Part shown: positions 54,901 to 64,000 of the stretch, piece after piece
How the letters are laid out: every line of letters starts with the position of its first letter
Position numbering within the stretch: the stretch's first letter is position 1
Assembly (NCBI GenBank): GCA_963978545.1
Contig: OZ021730.1
Span: 12,221,796-12,285,795 of the forward strand
Source of the DNA: Linyphia triangularis
Taxonomy: Eukaryota; Arthropoda; Arachnida; Araneae; Linyphiidae
DNA: 64,000 nucleotides
Reading direction: 5' to 3'
Translations under genes and position numbers: made by a program
Notes under the pieces: generated by a model
What the model saw: only the letters and a program-made list of their open reading frames with translations
Told to the model about the DNA's origin: nothing
The model's database searches: none

Positions 54901-56081
54901 AGACCGTTATGTCTTCTGGCATAAAAAAGCTTGCGGCCATCCCTATGATATACATTTAATACGTTATTTTTACAAACATAACTATGACCCGCTTTATCTA
55001 TTACACTGCCTGATATTAGATTTTGCCGTAATTTAGGTGAATAAAGTACTTTAGTAAGTAAAATGTCCTCCAACTCACCATCTACGTTGAATTGGAGCGA
55101 GACTTCCCCGGTTCCTTCTACTGGACATGTGACTCCACCAATGGCCACGGTGACATCAGTATTCTTGAGGGGCTTGAAGTCGTCCATTAGGCTCCGGTCA
55201 CAGCAAAAGTGAGAGGTTGCTGCGGTGTCAAATACCCAATGGGTTTTATCTGCTCGTGGAGAACCGCTTGCGTTGGCTTCTATAATCAGACTAGTCTGTT
55301 GTCTTCTTGACTCGGGTCTTGTCGTCTTCTTCTGGGCTTGCCGTCGAGTGCGGGTTCTTGACCTATTACTATCTTGGTTCCTTGTCTTGCTCCTATTTTC
55401 CTTTTTATTTGATGACTGGGACGATCTCTGTTTACTATTTGCATGATAGGCTGATACCTCTTGGTCTTTGCTGCACTGCTTCAGTCTGGCCTCCTCAGCT
55501 AAAAGTTCCGTCAGCACTTTATCGGCTTTAAACTGGTCATCTTCCCACCTGTAGATAGACTGTACGATACCGTTGAACTCGTGGGGTAGGTAACGGATCA
55601 TTTGAAATGAATGGTACCAGTCTTCAATGGGTTTACCAGCATCCGCCAACTGCGATACAATTTTCTTGAGACGGGCTGAATAAATGCCAATATCTTCATC
55701 TGGAAAAATTCTGCAGGAAAAAAAATCGTCTGTAAGACCAATAAGTCGGGCTCTTGAGTCTGGTCTAAAAAGGTCGGCGAGCAATTTCCAAGCCATCACT
55801 GGGTCGTCTATTTCTGATATTAAGGGCCGTAGTTCCTTTTCTATACTTAGGTAAATAGTACTATAGGCTCTGTCCCTTCTTAGGTTGAAATCACGAACTA
55901 TTTTTTCGTAGGCCCGGTCATCGGGATGGGGTCCACCCGGCTCCGGCACTTTTCCAACTGGATGAAGTTCTTTGCCTTCAACTATTTGCCATGATCCTTT
56001 TTCCATGAGTAAAACTTTAACGTCGTCACGCCACGTGTTATAGTTGCCGGCATGAAGCTTTTCGATTATTTGGTGGTCCAT
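51939..56081 (-). CDS. Copia gag-pol polyprotein with one in-frame TGA
   Basis: 1381 codons from the ATG at 56081 (MDHQIIEKLHAGNYNTW), chosen because copia gag starts there; the frame is open upstream without homology. The gag region lacks the usual CCHC knuckle and has an Arg/Lys-rich stretch instead. Protease: VFDTAATSHF. Integrase: WHKRFCHINPKYV, CDPCKLAK, then HMDLCGP, VRVDNGLEFC and NGVSERF (D, D, E). A TGA followed by CTAG lies at 53508-53510 between integrase and RT, and the frame continues. RT: YVDDIVIFAK. RNase H: DADFAANRDD, TLEAEYVSL, CDNQAAI and KHIDVKFHFI. Either a mutation or readthrough; all other catalytic residues are present. Confidence 0.9.
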
Positions 56082-56197
56082 GATAGCACCAAGATTATCC
56101 AAGTTGAGCAAGATAGAAAATAATGAGCAAATAATACTTCGAGTGGCCCGCCGTCTCAACACTAGTTAAATTCCAAAAAAGACCTGCGTTTCAAAAA

Positions 56198-56210
56198 GGG
56201 CCCATAACCA
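56198..56210 (-). other. Copia primer-binding site
   Basis: TGGTTATGGGCCC directly inside the 5' LTR, complementary to the anticodon stem-loop region of initiator tRNA-Met, as known for Drosophila copia priming by a half-tRNA. Confidence 0.8.
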
Positions 56211-56730
56211 TGTTGCGGTTTGTTGAGGGCTTTAAAGATTTCTCAACTATGCACAGTGAAAATGACTTCTTTTGGAAAAGATTTAGAGACGTTTAAAAGT
56301 ACAAAATTTATTTACAGTAAAAGAAATAAATAACTTGCAATTGGCTAATCATTCCTGTGCGACCCGCACACTAAATCGAGTTACTTCATGCCGATAAGGC
56401 ATGGAAAAGAAAAAGCGCCAAAGAGTACACGATCCATACAGTTTAAATACTTGAATCAACGGTCACATGACCGAGTAACAAAAATTAGCATAAGGATATT
56501 AGATCACTCTAACACTCCAGTTTCAAAATCTCAAAAATACAACTCGGATCAAATCAAGTCAAGTCACAAACTTACAAAGTAAGTGAAGTGAATTCATCCG
56601 ATCCGACTTGTTGATATGTCGTCAAAACATCGGTAAAATACCGGGAAAAAATTTAACGTGAGATATAAATGGAACCGCACAATAAAGTAAGTTTATAGTT
56701 TATATAAAAACCTCCGTGCGTTTCCCAACA
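56211..56730 (-). repeat. Copia element 5' LTR (520 bp)
   Basis: Direct repeat of 45136-45655. A TATATAAA on the minus strand about 23 nt from the LTR's 5' end could be a TATA box, though its position so near the end is unusual. Confidence 0.92.
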
Positions 56731-57534
56731 ATTATAACAAATCAAACAAAGCTAACAGTTAAGCCGCTATTCTAACACTCGGAATAACTTATAATTTATA
56801 CACATTTAGTTTAGATTAATAAATTTCATTTCCTAGCTACCCATTTCCTAAATTTCAATATTAAATTACCCCTTAGTTACGAGCTAAATAACTGGTCACA
56901 TTACCTCTTGCAATGTCTCCCATTGCCCCGCTAATGGTCTCCGGAAATTTGCACTTCTAAGAACCGCTCGGTGCCTTAATTCGTCCAGCTAACTATTCAA
57001 CACCTTCGAGATCTTCTGAATGTCCCCTCAGGGCCAAGTTTATCTAATTTTACGTAAAATATTGCGGGCGGGGCCAAAAAAACCCTGTCCATTCCTAGAC
57101 CCTTATTCCGGCCCTGAAGCTCAAACCAATCTCTGGACTTCGTTAGAATCTGGCCCCTCCATGTGCTCACCCCCAATGCCCCATTGGAATACCAGCCCTG
57201 GTGACGTATATCAGCTCCGCCTTCCCAGAGAAGGACGCTCGGCCACCCAAGATTGCATCGGGCCCCCTCTCATAAATCTACAATTCTCGCCCCTGACCAG
57301 CCTAGTGTCAGAATCGGCGCCGTGCTTTGTACTAAAAATATCAGACTCTTTGAGTATTGCATTTTTATGTGTCTGGGTTTTCCAATGTAAAGTAATCTTC
57401 AAAAGGGCCCCTTTCTTGTTGAATGTATAGAAATTGCAGCTGGGATTCCAGCTGCCCTGCTTTCCAGGTGTCCGTAGGGTAAATCTTGTATTCAATCCCC
57501 CTCATCATATGTTGGCCGTTCCAACTGACCAACA
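56731..57534 (-). other. Solo-LTR 5' part, no gene
   Basis: Non-coding; the LTR start TGTTGGTCAGTTGGAACGGC with a small palindrome (GTTGGTC...GGCCAAC) is at 57534. ATG-started frames cross it on both strands but show no family resemblance. Confidence 0.45.
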
Positions 57535-57538
57535 GCTT

Positions 57539-58638
57539 ACACAACTTTTTGTAAGGCTTACACAACTTTTTGCAAGGCTTACACAACAGATGAATATCCA
57601 TCCAATTCAACTGCCGTTTTGGTAACCCATGAAATCTTCCCGAACCTCGTTTTTCCACAAATACCGAATAAATATAGTCACTTGAGAAATGTGAGACAAG
57701 TCTACAGTTTCATCGAAATCACTACTAAAATACTTAGCATCGTGAACACAACCTAAAATCACATTCAAAACTTCTTCTCCGCAACACTCAATTAAAACGT
57801 TTTGAATTGTTTTGCTACCGAAAGAGTTTCTTGGTCTAGCCTTTTTAAATGCTCGGCAAGATTTGTGTCACTGACGTCAACGCAAAATCGCAGCAAAGCC
57901 CTAAAATTGCCTTCGTTGTGAATTGGAAGATTATCAAGCAATAGCTGTCCGTCATTTCTGTGTCCCCTAAATGCAATATTCTGTCTTGCGAGAAAACATT
58001 TTTTTTTTAAAAATCAAATTTAATTTTTCACGATTTTCTTTTAAGTGCACCAATCTATAATTCTCAAGTTGGTTTTCGACCTGATCATCTGGATTTTTAT
58101 ATCTATGCAAAAAGAATTATCTTTCCCAATTGAACCCAATTGAATTATCTTTCCTAGTCAATTATTTGATTTAGCAAAAAAAGGACAAAAGTTGCAGAAA
58201 GGTCCTCGTGTAGAAGGTGAAAGTACTAGCCAAGGGTACTGCTCAAGATGCTGTTTACGGAGATACATGCGCTCCTTCCACTACTGTGTATTGAATATGA
58301 TAGTTGATATATAGTTGTATCCTCAAGAAGGCTTCCAAAATACTGACAGTTGTTTGGTCATCGGGTCTTATTTCCCCACCCCAATATACAGAGCAATTTT
58401 CATTTTGAATATTGCCTTCGGCAGCAGCAGTATGCTCTTCACGAGGGACACTTTGAACGGATGGTTCCACCCCAAAGGAAATTTCTTAAGTTTGAATGAA
58501 AGTATTTGTTTTTCCACTCGTGGAGTTGGAATTACTAGCAAGGCCTTCGTCACAAGAGGAGGCGGGTATGTTGTTGAGGATCTGTTTCTTCGAAGGAGGG
58601 CTGAAGAAATTTCTCAAATCACCAGAGCCACTTTTCAT
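57539..58638 (-). pseudogene. hAT transposase pseudogene, segment 1 (N-terminal)
   Basis: DUF4371-type hAT gene start. Visible are LRNFFSPPSKKQ at the N-terminus (typical of 52-kDa-repressor/ZMYM1-like proteins), a stop soon after, then in shifting frames ARQNIAFRGHR, NEGNFRALLRFCVDV, CCGEEVLNVIL, FDETVDLSHISQV and RYLWKNEVREDFMG. Near the left end a 21-nt unit (encoding KSCVSLA) is repeated three times. The gene continues at 44819-44886 and 22818-23784. Several stops and shifts; dead. Confidence 0.75.
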
Positions 58639-58963
58639 TTTCGCTCCATCTTCAGAAAAAGGCTCACCCTTTATAAATAAAGATTACAGAAAATAATCAC
58701 CTGATAAAAGACAAGAACATCGAAAGCCGTTTAGTATAGAAGCAGCCAGAATCGTTATTCTACAAGTTCCACAACAGAAGTTATGATCTTGATGTGGTGT
58801 GAAATTGTAAGGGGACAATCTTCACCTAATAGCCATTTTAACACTACATATTAATGCACTAAGACTGCTCTCTTTATAGTAATAAAAAGGGAGTGCGCTG
58901 TCCTCAATGTGTGTGTACAGTTTTCTAATAAAATAAAAATTATCTTCGAATATTAGGTAGTTT
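58639..58963. other. Intergenic, nothing recognised
   Basis: AT-rich gap between two hAT pseudogenes. No ORF, repeat end or RNA gene could be supported. Confidence 0.5.
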
Positions 58964-60541
58964 TTATACAGTATTCTCGACTGAATACTGCGACCAGTCT
59001 ACATGTACTATTCTCCTATATTGTTCCTCCACTTCATTGAGGTGTTGGTCCTCAATTAAAATGGAGAGTTCCAAAATCTTTTCTCGAATCGAGCTCAGGC
59101 ACTCTTTTGGTGCCAGATTCGACAAATCTCTAAATACACTGATGGAATTTGGCAGCCTTTTCTCTACTTCCAAAACAGCCCTTTTTATTAAAAATTCAAG
59201 GTAGCGCAGTCTTAAATTTAAAATCTGGTCTTCGCTTAAAGGTGCTTTCTTGACTTCCTGTTCAAATTTGGCGCCAAAGTTTACGTCGCCTAGCTGGAGA
59301 AGATTTTTTGAAATATCTACAATTTCTTTTACGTTCCTGGAAATAACTATTCTTGATTTTAAAGAAAAGTAGAAATTTTCTACTTCGTTGACCAGTTTCT
59401 GAGGATCTGCATTCGTTGCATGGAAAGTTTCATTTAGTCTTTCGAATTTCCAAACTATTGGGAGGGCAAAATGCAGGTACAGAAGATTAGAATTGTCCAG
59501 TAGCATTTCCTTTATTAATCTCGCCTTATATACGCTTTCTATGCGGCTGTCTTGTATGCAGAAAAGTAAGCTTGCAGCTCATGCCAATTTTCCAAGAGCC
59601 TGAAAAGGCATTCACCTCTAACTAGCCACCTTGTCTTTGAAAGCATCACAAAGGGTTTTGAACGGCAGTTTGAATCATTTCCATTCATCGTTTGAAAAAG
59701 ACTGCTAAATTCATTCCTTCTAATGGAACTTTTTTTAAACCATTTCGGGATTTCAGCCATTAGGAATTCTAAATTGCTCGGAAGCTCACTGAAAGCTTTC
59801 TCACAGCATAAGGCCAGACTATGACAAATGCATTTCATTAAAATGCATTTAGGTGATATATCCCGTAAGCGGTACCAAAATGAATAATGCTGACCGCATA
59901 AATTACTTCCCCCATCCGTCCCTAGACCAATACAGTTTTCGAGAAGTATATCACTGTCCTTTCGGTAAGTCTGCCCCTGTTTAAATATTGTCTCACCAAT
60001 TGTGCTAACTACTGGGAGTAATCCCAAGAAAACAGTTTGTATTGAACTTAAGCTATCACTGAAATAACGTGCACATACCGCCAGATGTTTCTGACTGCAA
60101 ACATCAGTCGATTCATCAATAATCAAACTATATTTGCAGCCTTTCATATCTTAAAAAACGGCATCCCTTAGAGATGGAGCAACAACATCTGTAATGATTT
60201 TTTGTAAACTTGGTACGATGCAACTTTAAATTTTCCAGGGTGCTCCCCTTCGAAAAATCCCGAATAATTTCACCGAAATGGTTTATAGTCTTGATGGAGC
60301 AGTGACATGCCACTGACACAGCCATCATAACTTTAGCTTTTTTTAGCTCATTGCAGAGAGGTTTGAACTGAATCTTGGCTTGGGTTTCGGCTCCCTTGCC
60401 AATTCCAGCAGCTGATGCCACTTTGGTGTGTTTGGATGACTTTTCATGCTTTTTAATGGCATCCAATTTCGCTTTGAAACCAGTATTGCAAAGTTTGCAG
60501 TAAGCTTCTCCAGAACCATCTGAAGCTTCACGCAGCCACAC
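58964..60541 (-). pseudogene. Second hAT transposase pseudogene (BED-type finger)
   Basis: Three overlapping frames on the minus strand. N-terminal (60541-60128): WLREASDGSGEAYCKLC with a CX2C...HX5H finger (CKLCNTGFKAKLDAIKKHEK), preceded by an acceptor-like TTCTTTCCCCATAG. Middle (60147-59539): KYSLIIDESTDVCSQKHLAV, GTDGGSNLCG, CICHSLALCCEKA and KTRWLVRGECL. C-terminal (59506-58964): LHFALPIVWKFERLNETFHA and a helical end. Order and motifs fit a ZBED/SCAN3-like hAT transposase. Two frameshifts make it non-functional. It differs in family from the hAT gene at 22.8-58.6 kb. Confidence 0.8.
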
Positions 60542-61280
60542 TATGGGGAAAGAATGAAAAATATTGTATCTATAATAATCAAACAGAGTCTGTGTAACTG
60601 TTGGTCTGTACTTCTATAGAAAGCTACTTCAAATAGGAGTAGAGCTCGGAAATGTTCAACAAAAGTAGTTTTGGCCTTCTTATTAGACTTTTGACAAAAA
60701 GAATGTTAATTTTTTTTTTTTTACAAAACTCCTTTTAATACGCTGAGGGGTTTGAACTTTAAACATAAGCAGTTCTAACCTTCTAATATTGCTTTTCGCA
60801 AACACATTGTTAAAATATTCTCAGAGGTGTGAAGGGGTTTGCATTATTGTAAAAACGGGGAAGAGGGGGGAGGATGTTCTGTTTTTTAACACAGAGGAGT
60901 GGATTTTAATATTAAGCGTTTACGTAGCAATTAATCTTTTAGCGAATGAAACAAGCTAATGGTTGCGCACTAATGAATCTTTCAGCGAGCGAAGCGAGCT
61001 TATGCTCGCGCAGCAGTAAACATTCTAACGAGCGAAGCTAGCGTGTTCACGAAGCGCCAAAAGCTGGGACCTATAAACCAATGGCGGGTTTCCGCAACGT
61101 GGGGCTACACAGCTAGTAGATACTAAATAAGGAAAGTGAGTAAAACGGGGAATTTAGCGATATATTTTTCGATAATTCTTCTTACTTTATCCTTTGTTGT
61201 AAGTGAAACAGAGTATAAACAGTCATTGGTCATTGATGGGCGATGCTCAAAAAGAGAGCTCAGTGTTAAAAAAAGAGATA
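60542..61280. other. Non-coding stretch with GAGCGAAGCGAGC palindromes
   Basis: No gene seen. At about 60984-61030 the self-complementary motif gcgagcgaagcgagc, with a shorter partner (cgagcgaagctagcg), occurs in a GC-rich patch, unlike the AT-rich surroundings. It may be the end of an uncharacterised DNA transposon. Confidence 0.4.
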
Positions 61281-61281
61281 G

Positions 61282-61314
61282 GAGGTGGGCGAATGGTTAA
61301 GGCGATGGACTGCT
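61282..61314 (+). ncRNA. tRNA-Ser 5'-half sequence fused to LINE J
   Basis: gaggtgggcgaatggttaag and the next bases (ggcgatggactgct) match the 5' half of tRNA-Ser(GCT), with two or three changes in the D-arm region, ending in the anticodon loop. LINE J sequence starts immediately after. It is not a tRNA gene, since the 3' half is missing. Confidence 0.6.
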
Positions 61315-62020
61315 GCACGTTGTTTGTTGATGACTTCCAGATGTCATGCGCCTCAACCAATATGCAAATACCCATAGTCAAAGAGACTAAATTTCTGGGT
61401 GTAATATTTGACTCAAAGCTCACTTTCCTGCCTCATATCAAACATCTAAAACTGAAGTGCAATAAAGTCCTGAATCTCCTGAAAGTTCTCTCTAACACTT
61501 CCTGGGGAGCTGACACAACCTTTATGTTAAAGATATACAGGTGCCTGGTCCGTTGCATACTTGACTACGGCTCGGTGATATACGGATCAGCCAGAAAATC
61601 GGCTCTAATGCTCCTGGATCCTGTTCACCATTCAGGTCTCAGGATCGCATCAGGAGCATTTAGTACATCACCGGTGCTAAGTTTATACGTGCTTTGTCTA
61701 GAAGCCTCTCTGGGGCTGAGACGGGACAAACTTTCTTTAAAGTTCTATTGTAAAGTAAAATATCATCCTTCTCATCCTCTTTTAGAACATATTTTTAACC
61801 CTCTTTATCATCGACTTTTTAACGCACGTCCATCATGCATTCCATAATTTGCATTAAGAATTCGCTCCATCCTTTCATCTCATAACATCGATGATTTTAG
61901 GGTCCGCCCCATTTCATTTTCCTTTCCACCCTGGCATCACCATCAAATCATCGTTCTTAATATTTTTAGCAATTTTAAGAAAAGCTGCACACCAGACATC
62001 ATTTTTACAAATCTATTTTA
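61315..62020 (+). pseudogene. LINE J fragment: RT palm to start of RNase H
   Basis: Starts at the catalytic box (LFVDDFQMSCASTNM), skips about 50 residues, then reads IPIVKETKFLGVIFDSKLTF, SNTSWGADTTF, LDYGSVIYGSARKSALML and ASGAFSTSPV. A TAA appears near 61847 and the sequence continues as ORF2 up to TPDIIFTNLF at about 62020. There it joins LINE K's 5' UTR. No RNase H and no 3' end. Confidence 0.82.
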
Positions 62021-62210
62021 GATAACCTGATGGTGTTATGCCGTGCGTAACAGTTTAGTTACTATTTTTTCTTTTCTTGGTTTTTTGTTGCTTGCCGGCG
62101 TGCACTATCCCTGATATCGACTCCATGGTGGGTGGGATTCTAGTGTCCGAATTTATATTTCCTTATTTTATGATGGCTTCTTTTTCTCTCTTAAGCCCCA
62201 CGGGAGGCCT
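62021..62210 (+). mobile_element. LINE K fragment: end of 5' UTR and first ORF1 codons
   Basis: Matches the last 140 nt of the F/H-type leader (agataacctgatgg... to ccatggtgggtgggat), then the ORF1 start MASFSLLSPTGG. It stops after about 13 codons where LINE L begins on the other strand. The 5' end abuts LINE J directly. Confidence 0.82.
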
Positions 62211-64000
62211 AAGGATTGAGTGGTAAATGTTTGGGTAACTACGTCACTTAGAGCTGCATCCAACAAGGTGGATTTCGCTCTTTCAGAAAATGGTCGGATG
62301 TTCGATGGGCGAGCATCATATAACCTACCAAGATAGGCATCAAGTCTCAACTTACGTAAAGGGTGAAAAGGATCAGACATAATTCTACAGTAGTAGTTGG
62401 CGCTTAATTTTTTACGTCTCAAGTCAAGTGGAAGGAGACTACACTCTGTCAACAGACTTTCAATGGGTGAAGTGCGAAATGCACCTGAACAAATACGGGC
62501 AGCAGTGTGATGGACAGTATCCAATCTTCGTAGAAGGGATGCTCCTGCAGACCCATACGCAACACATCCGTAATCAATGCGAGATAAGATTACAGATTGG
62601 TAGATACGCAGCAAAGAAGTGCTGTCAGCACCCCAAGAAGTATTTGAAAGTACTTTGAGGATATTAAGCGATTTATCGCACTTCTTGCGCAAGTATACAA
62701 TATGTGGGAGAAAATTTAACTTATTGTCAAAGATAACTCCCAGGTAGCTTATCTGATTCACAACTGGGATTGGGGAATTGCGTATGTGGATTTCAGGGTC
62801 AGGGTGAAGGCCCCTCCACCTACAGAAGTGGATGCAACTGATTTTAGATGGTAGAAGGGTGAAAGGACATGAAGGATGTTGCTGATGTGTAGATTAAAAA
62901 GGGTGACACTTAAAACACAACCTTGAGGAACTCCCTCAGATTGGTTAAAATAATTAGAAAATGAAGCTCCCATGCGAACTCTAAATCTAAAAACACGAGA
63001 TGATAAAAAATTTTGAATAAAAAGGGGCAGATTACCCCTAAAACCAAAATTAAATAGAGTTTGCAGGATACCATATCGCCACGTATGATCATACGCCTTC
63101 TCAATGTCGAAAAAGATTGAAACTAGATGATTCCTTTGCACAAAGGCATTGCGGACATCTGTTTCTAGTTTCACGATGTTATCAAGAGTGGACCGTCCTC
63201 GTCGGAACCCACTCTGGAAAGGTGAAATGCATTTATCTTTTTCTAACATGTAAGAGAGTCGGGCGTTTACAATACGTTCAAAGGTCTTACAAAGGCAGCT
63301 CGTTAAGGCTATCGGTCGATAGTTTAGAGGATCCTTAGGATCCTTTCCAGGTTTCAGAATGGGGATTACAGTAGCTTCCCGCCACAAGGTAGGAAAGATG
63401 TTCTCCTTCCAGATTCTATTAAAGAGAAAAAGGATGTTAAAAAGAGAATCTGGACTTAAATGGCGAAGCATTTGGTAACTGATCCCATCTGGACCTGGAC
63501 TGGTGTCATGTGCTTTAGATAAAGCACTCTTCAATTCGTACATCTTAAGGTCACAGTTGTAGGAATATTCAATATTGCTTTTGAAATTAATTCCAGTCCG
63601 TTCAGCACGATTCTTAGTCACAAGAAAAGCAGGACTATAAGAATCGGAACTGGATACTCTTTCAAAAGTTTCACCGATAAGGTTAGCAATATCCTCAGGG
63701 GATGAGAACACAGCAGCTCCGGTTTGAAGTATCGGGCAAGAATATTCCGGATACAAACCGTTGGCTGCTCTAACCTTCTTCCACAACTGCTTGCTTGATG
63801 TTTTGGATGTAATCGAAGAGACATAACTTATCCAAGAATCCTTCTGACTTTGACGTCTAACCTTGCGAGCAACAGCCTTTGCCTTTTTAAAGGCGATATG
63901 GTTTCCTGTAGTTGGGTATCTGCGGAAGATACCCCATAGCTTCTTTTGTTTCTTGTATGCAGACTGACAGTCTGCATTCCAGTATGGTTTACAGTGCCGC
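62211..64000 (-). pseudogene. LINE L ORF2 fragment (runs off right edge)
   Basis: Minus-strand ORF2 from the late endonuclease/linker (right edge) to the region before RNase H. From the right: KKVRAANGLYPEYSCPIL, NYRPIALTSCLC, FFDIEKAYDHTW and EGVPQGCVLS. Then about 70 residues including the YVDD box are missing (at about 62855), followed by a frame change and NQISYLGVIFDNKLNFLPHI to DVVTQTFTTQS at 62211. A 6-nt duplication adds two residues near 62990. Bases about 62890-63800 look almost identical to C; the 62211-62880 part is closer to E. Confidence 0.85.

Larger units (their letters stand above)
45136..56730 (-). mobile_element. Ty1/copia LTR retrotransposon, split by LINE C
   Basis: Two 520-bp LTRs enclose a gag-protease-integrase-RT-RNase H reading frame. 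The primer-binding site adjoining the 5' LTR, TGGTTATGGGCCC on the minus strand at 56198-56210, fits the anticodon region of initiator tRNA-Met, as in Drosophila copia. The flanks are tttat and attat, an imperfect 5-bp duplication. LINE C sits between the coding region and the 3' LTR. The single in-frame stop is discussed with the gene. Confidence 0.93.
44891..57534 (-). mobile_element. Probable solo LTR (about 1.05 kb) split by the copia element
   Basis: Minus-strand unit starting TGTTGGTC (57534) and ending GACCAATA (44891), nearly inverted ends. A 4-bp duplication, gctt, is at 44887-44890 and 57535-57538, and hAT pseudogene sequence lies on both sides. Removing the copia element leaves about 1.05 kb without a recognisable protein. 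A CCAATAAAG stretch near the 3' end resembles a polyadenylation signal. BEL/Pao or Gypsy origin is possible but undecided. Confidence 0.5.

Noticed and set aside
57020..57430. 136-codon plus-strand ORF
   Set aside because: Proline/serine-rich, no family resemblance, lies in the probable solo LTR; chance frame.
57535..57600. Three copies of a 21-nt unit as a possible regulatory array
   Set aside because: They encode the repeated KSCVSLA segment within the hAT pseudogene and most likely arose by slippage.
1..64000. CRISPR arrays, operons, rRNA, prokaryotic mobile elements
   Set aside because: No spaced short repeats or bacterial gene layout; content is eukaryotic transposons throughout.

Overview
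The window is a repeat-dense piece of arthropod nuclear DNA. A spider is my best guess, inferred from the mix of RNase H-bearing non-LTR retrotransposons, Mutator-like, hAT and PIF/Harbinger fragments, a copia element and tRNA-derived SINEs. There are no bacterial-style operons and no rRNA. Almost every long ORF belongs to a transposable element (TE); the only host-gene signal is a weak set of exon-like blocks near 20-22.1 kb (- strand).

The dominant family is a two-ORF LINE of the Jockey/I superfamily. ORF1 has three CCHC knuckles. ORF2 has an endonuclease, RT, RNase H and a C-terminal CCHC. I name the copies A (+, 1-7681), B (-, 1204-6906), I (-, 7682-12525), H (+, 13305-18308), E (+, 25410-31064), F (-, 31180-42919), D (+, 32109-37969), C (-, 46154-51841), and fragments J, K, L (61.3-64 kb). 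Complete copies begin CCCCTC followed by hairpins, end with a GGCGCA...TGCGCC hairpin plus a short-repeat tail, and are flanked by target duplications (TSDs) of 14 bp. B and C keep both ORFs open.

Layout: 1-12.5 kb holds LINE A split by B inside its RNase H region, then the 5'-truncated I, itself split by a 203-bp LINE tail. 12.6-19.4 kb is a broken Mutator-like transposase gene split by LINE H. 19.4-22.8 kb is low-coding sequence with exon-like blocks and two SINEs. 22.8-58.6 kb is one old hAT transposase pseudogene spread over about 36 kb by later insertions: (i) a 21-kb stretch bounded by hAT-like inverted ends and an 8-bp TSD (23785-44810), holding E and, via a 40-bp LINE stub, F, which holds D, which holds a SINE; (ii) a probable solo LTR (44891-57534) holding a copia element (45136-56730) holding LINE C. 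59-60.5 kb is another broken hAT transposase. 61.2-64 kb is a patchwork of rearranged LINE pieces, one starting with a tRNA-Ser half.

How the parts work together: the LINE proteins probably mobilise the tRNA-derived SINEs, whose 3' ends copy the LINE hairpin and whose TSDs are the same length. Boundaries and TSDs were read by eye; no alignment or database search was run.
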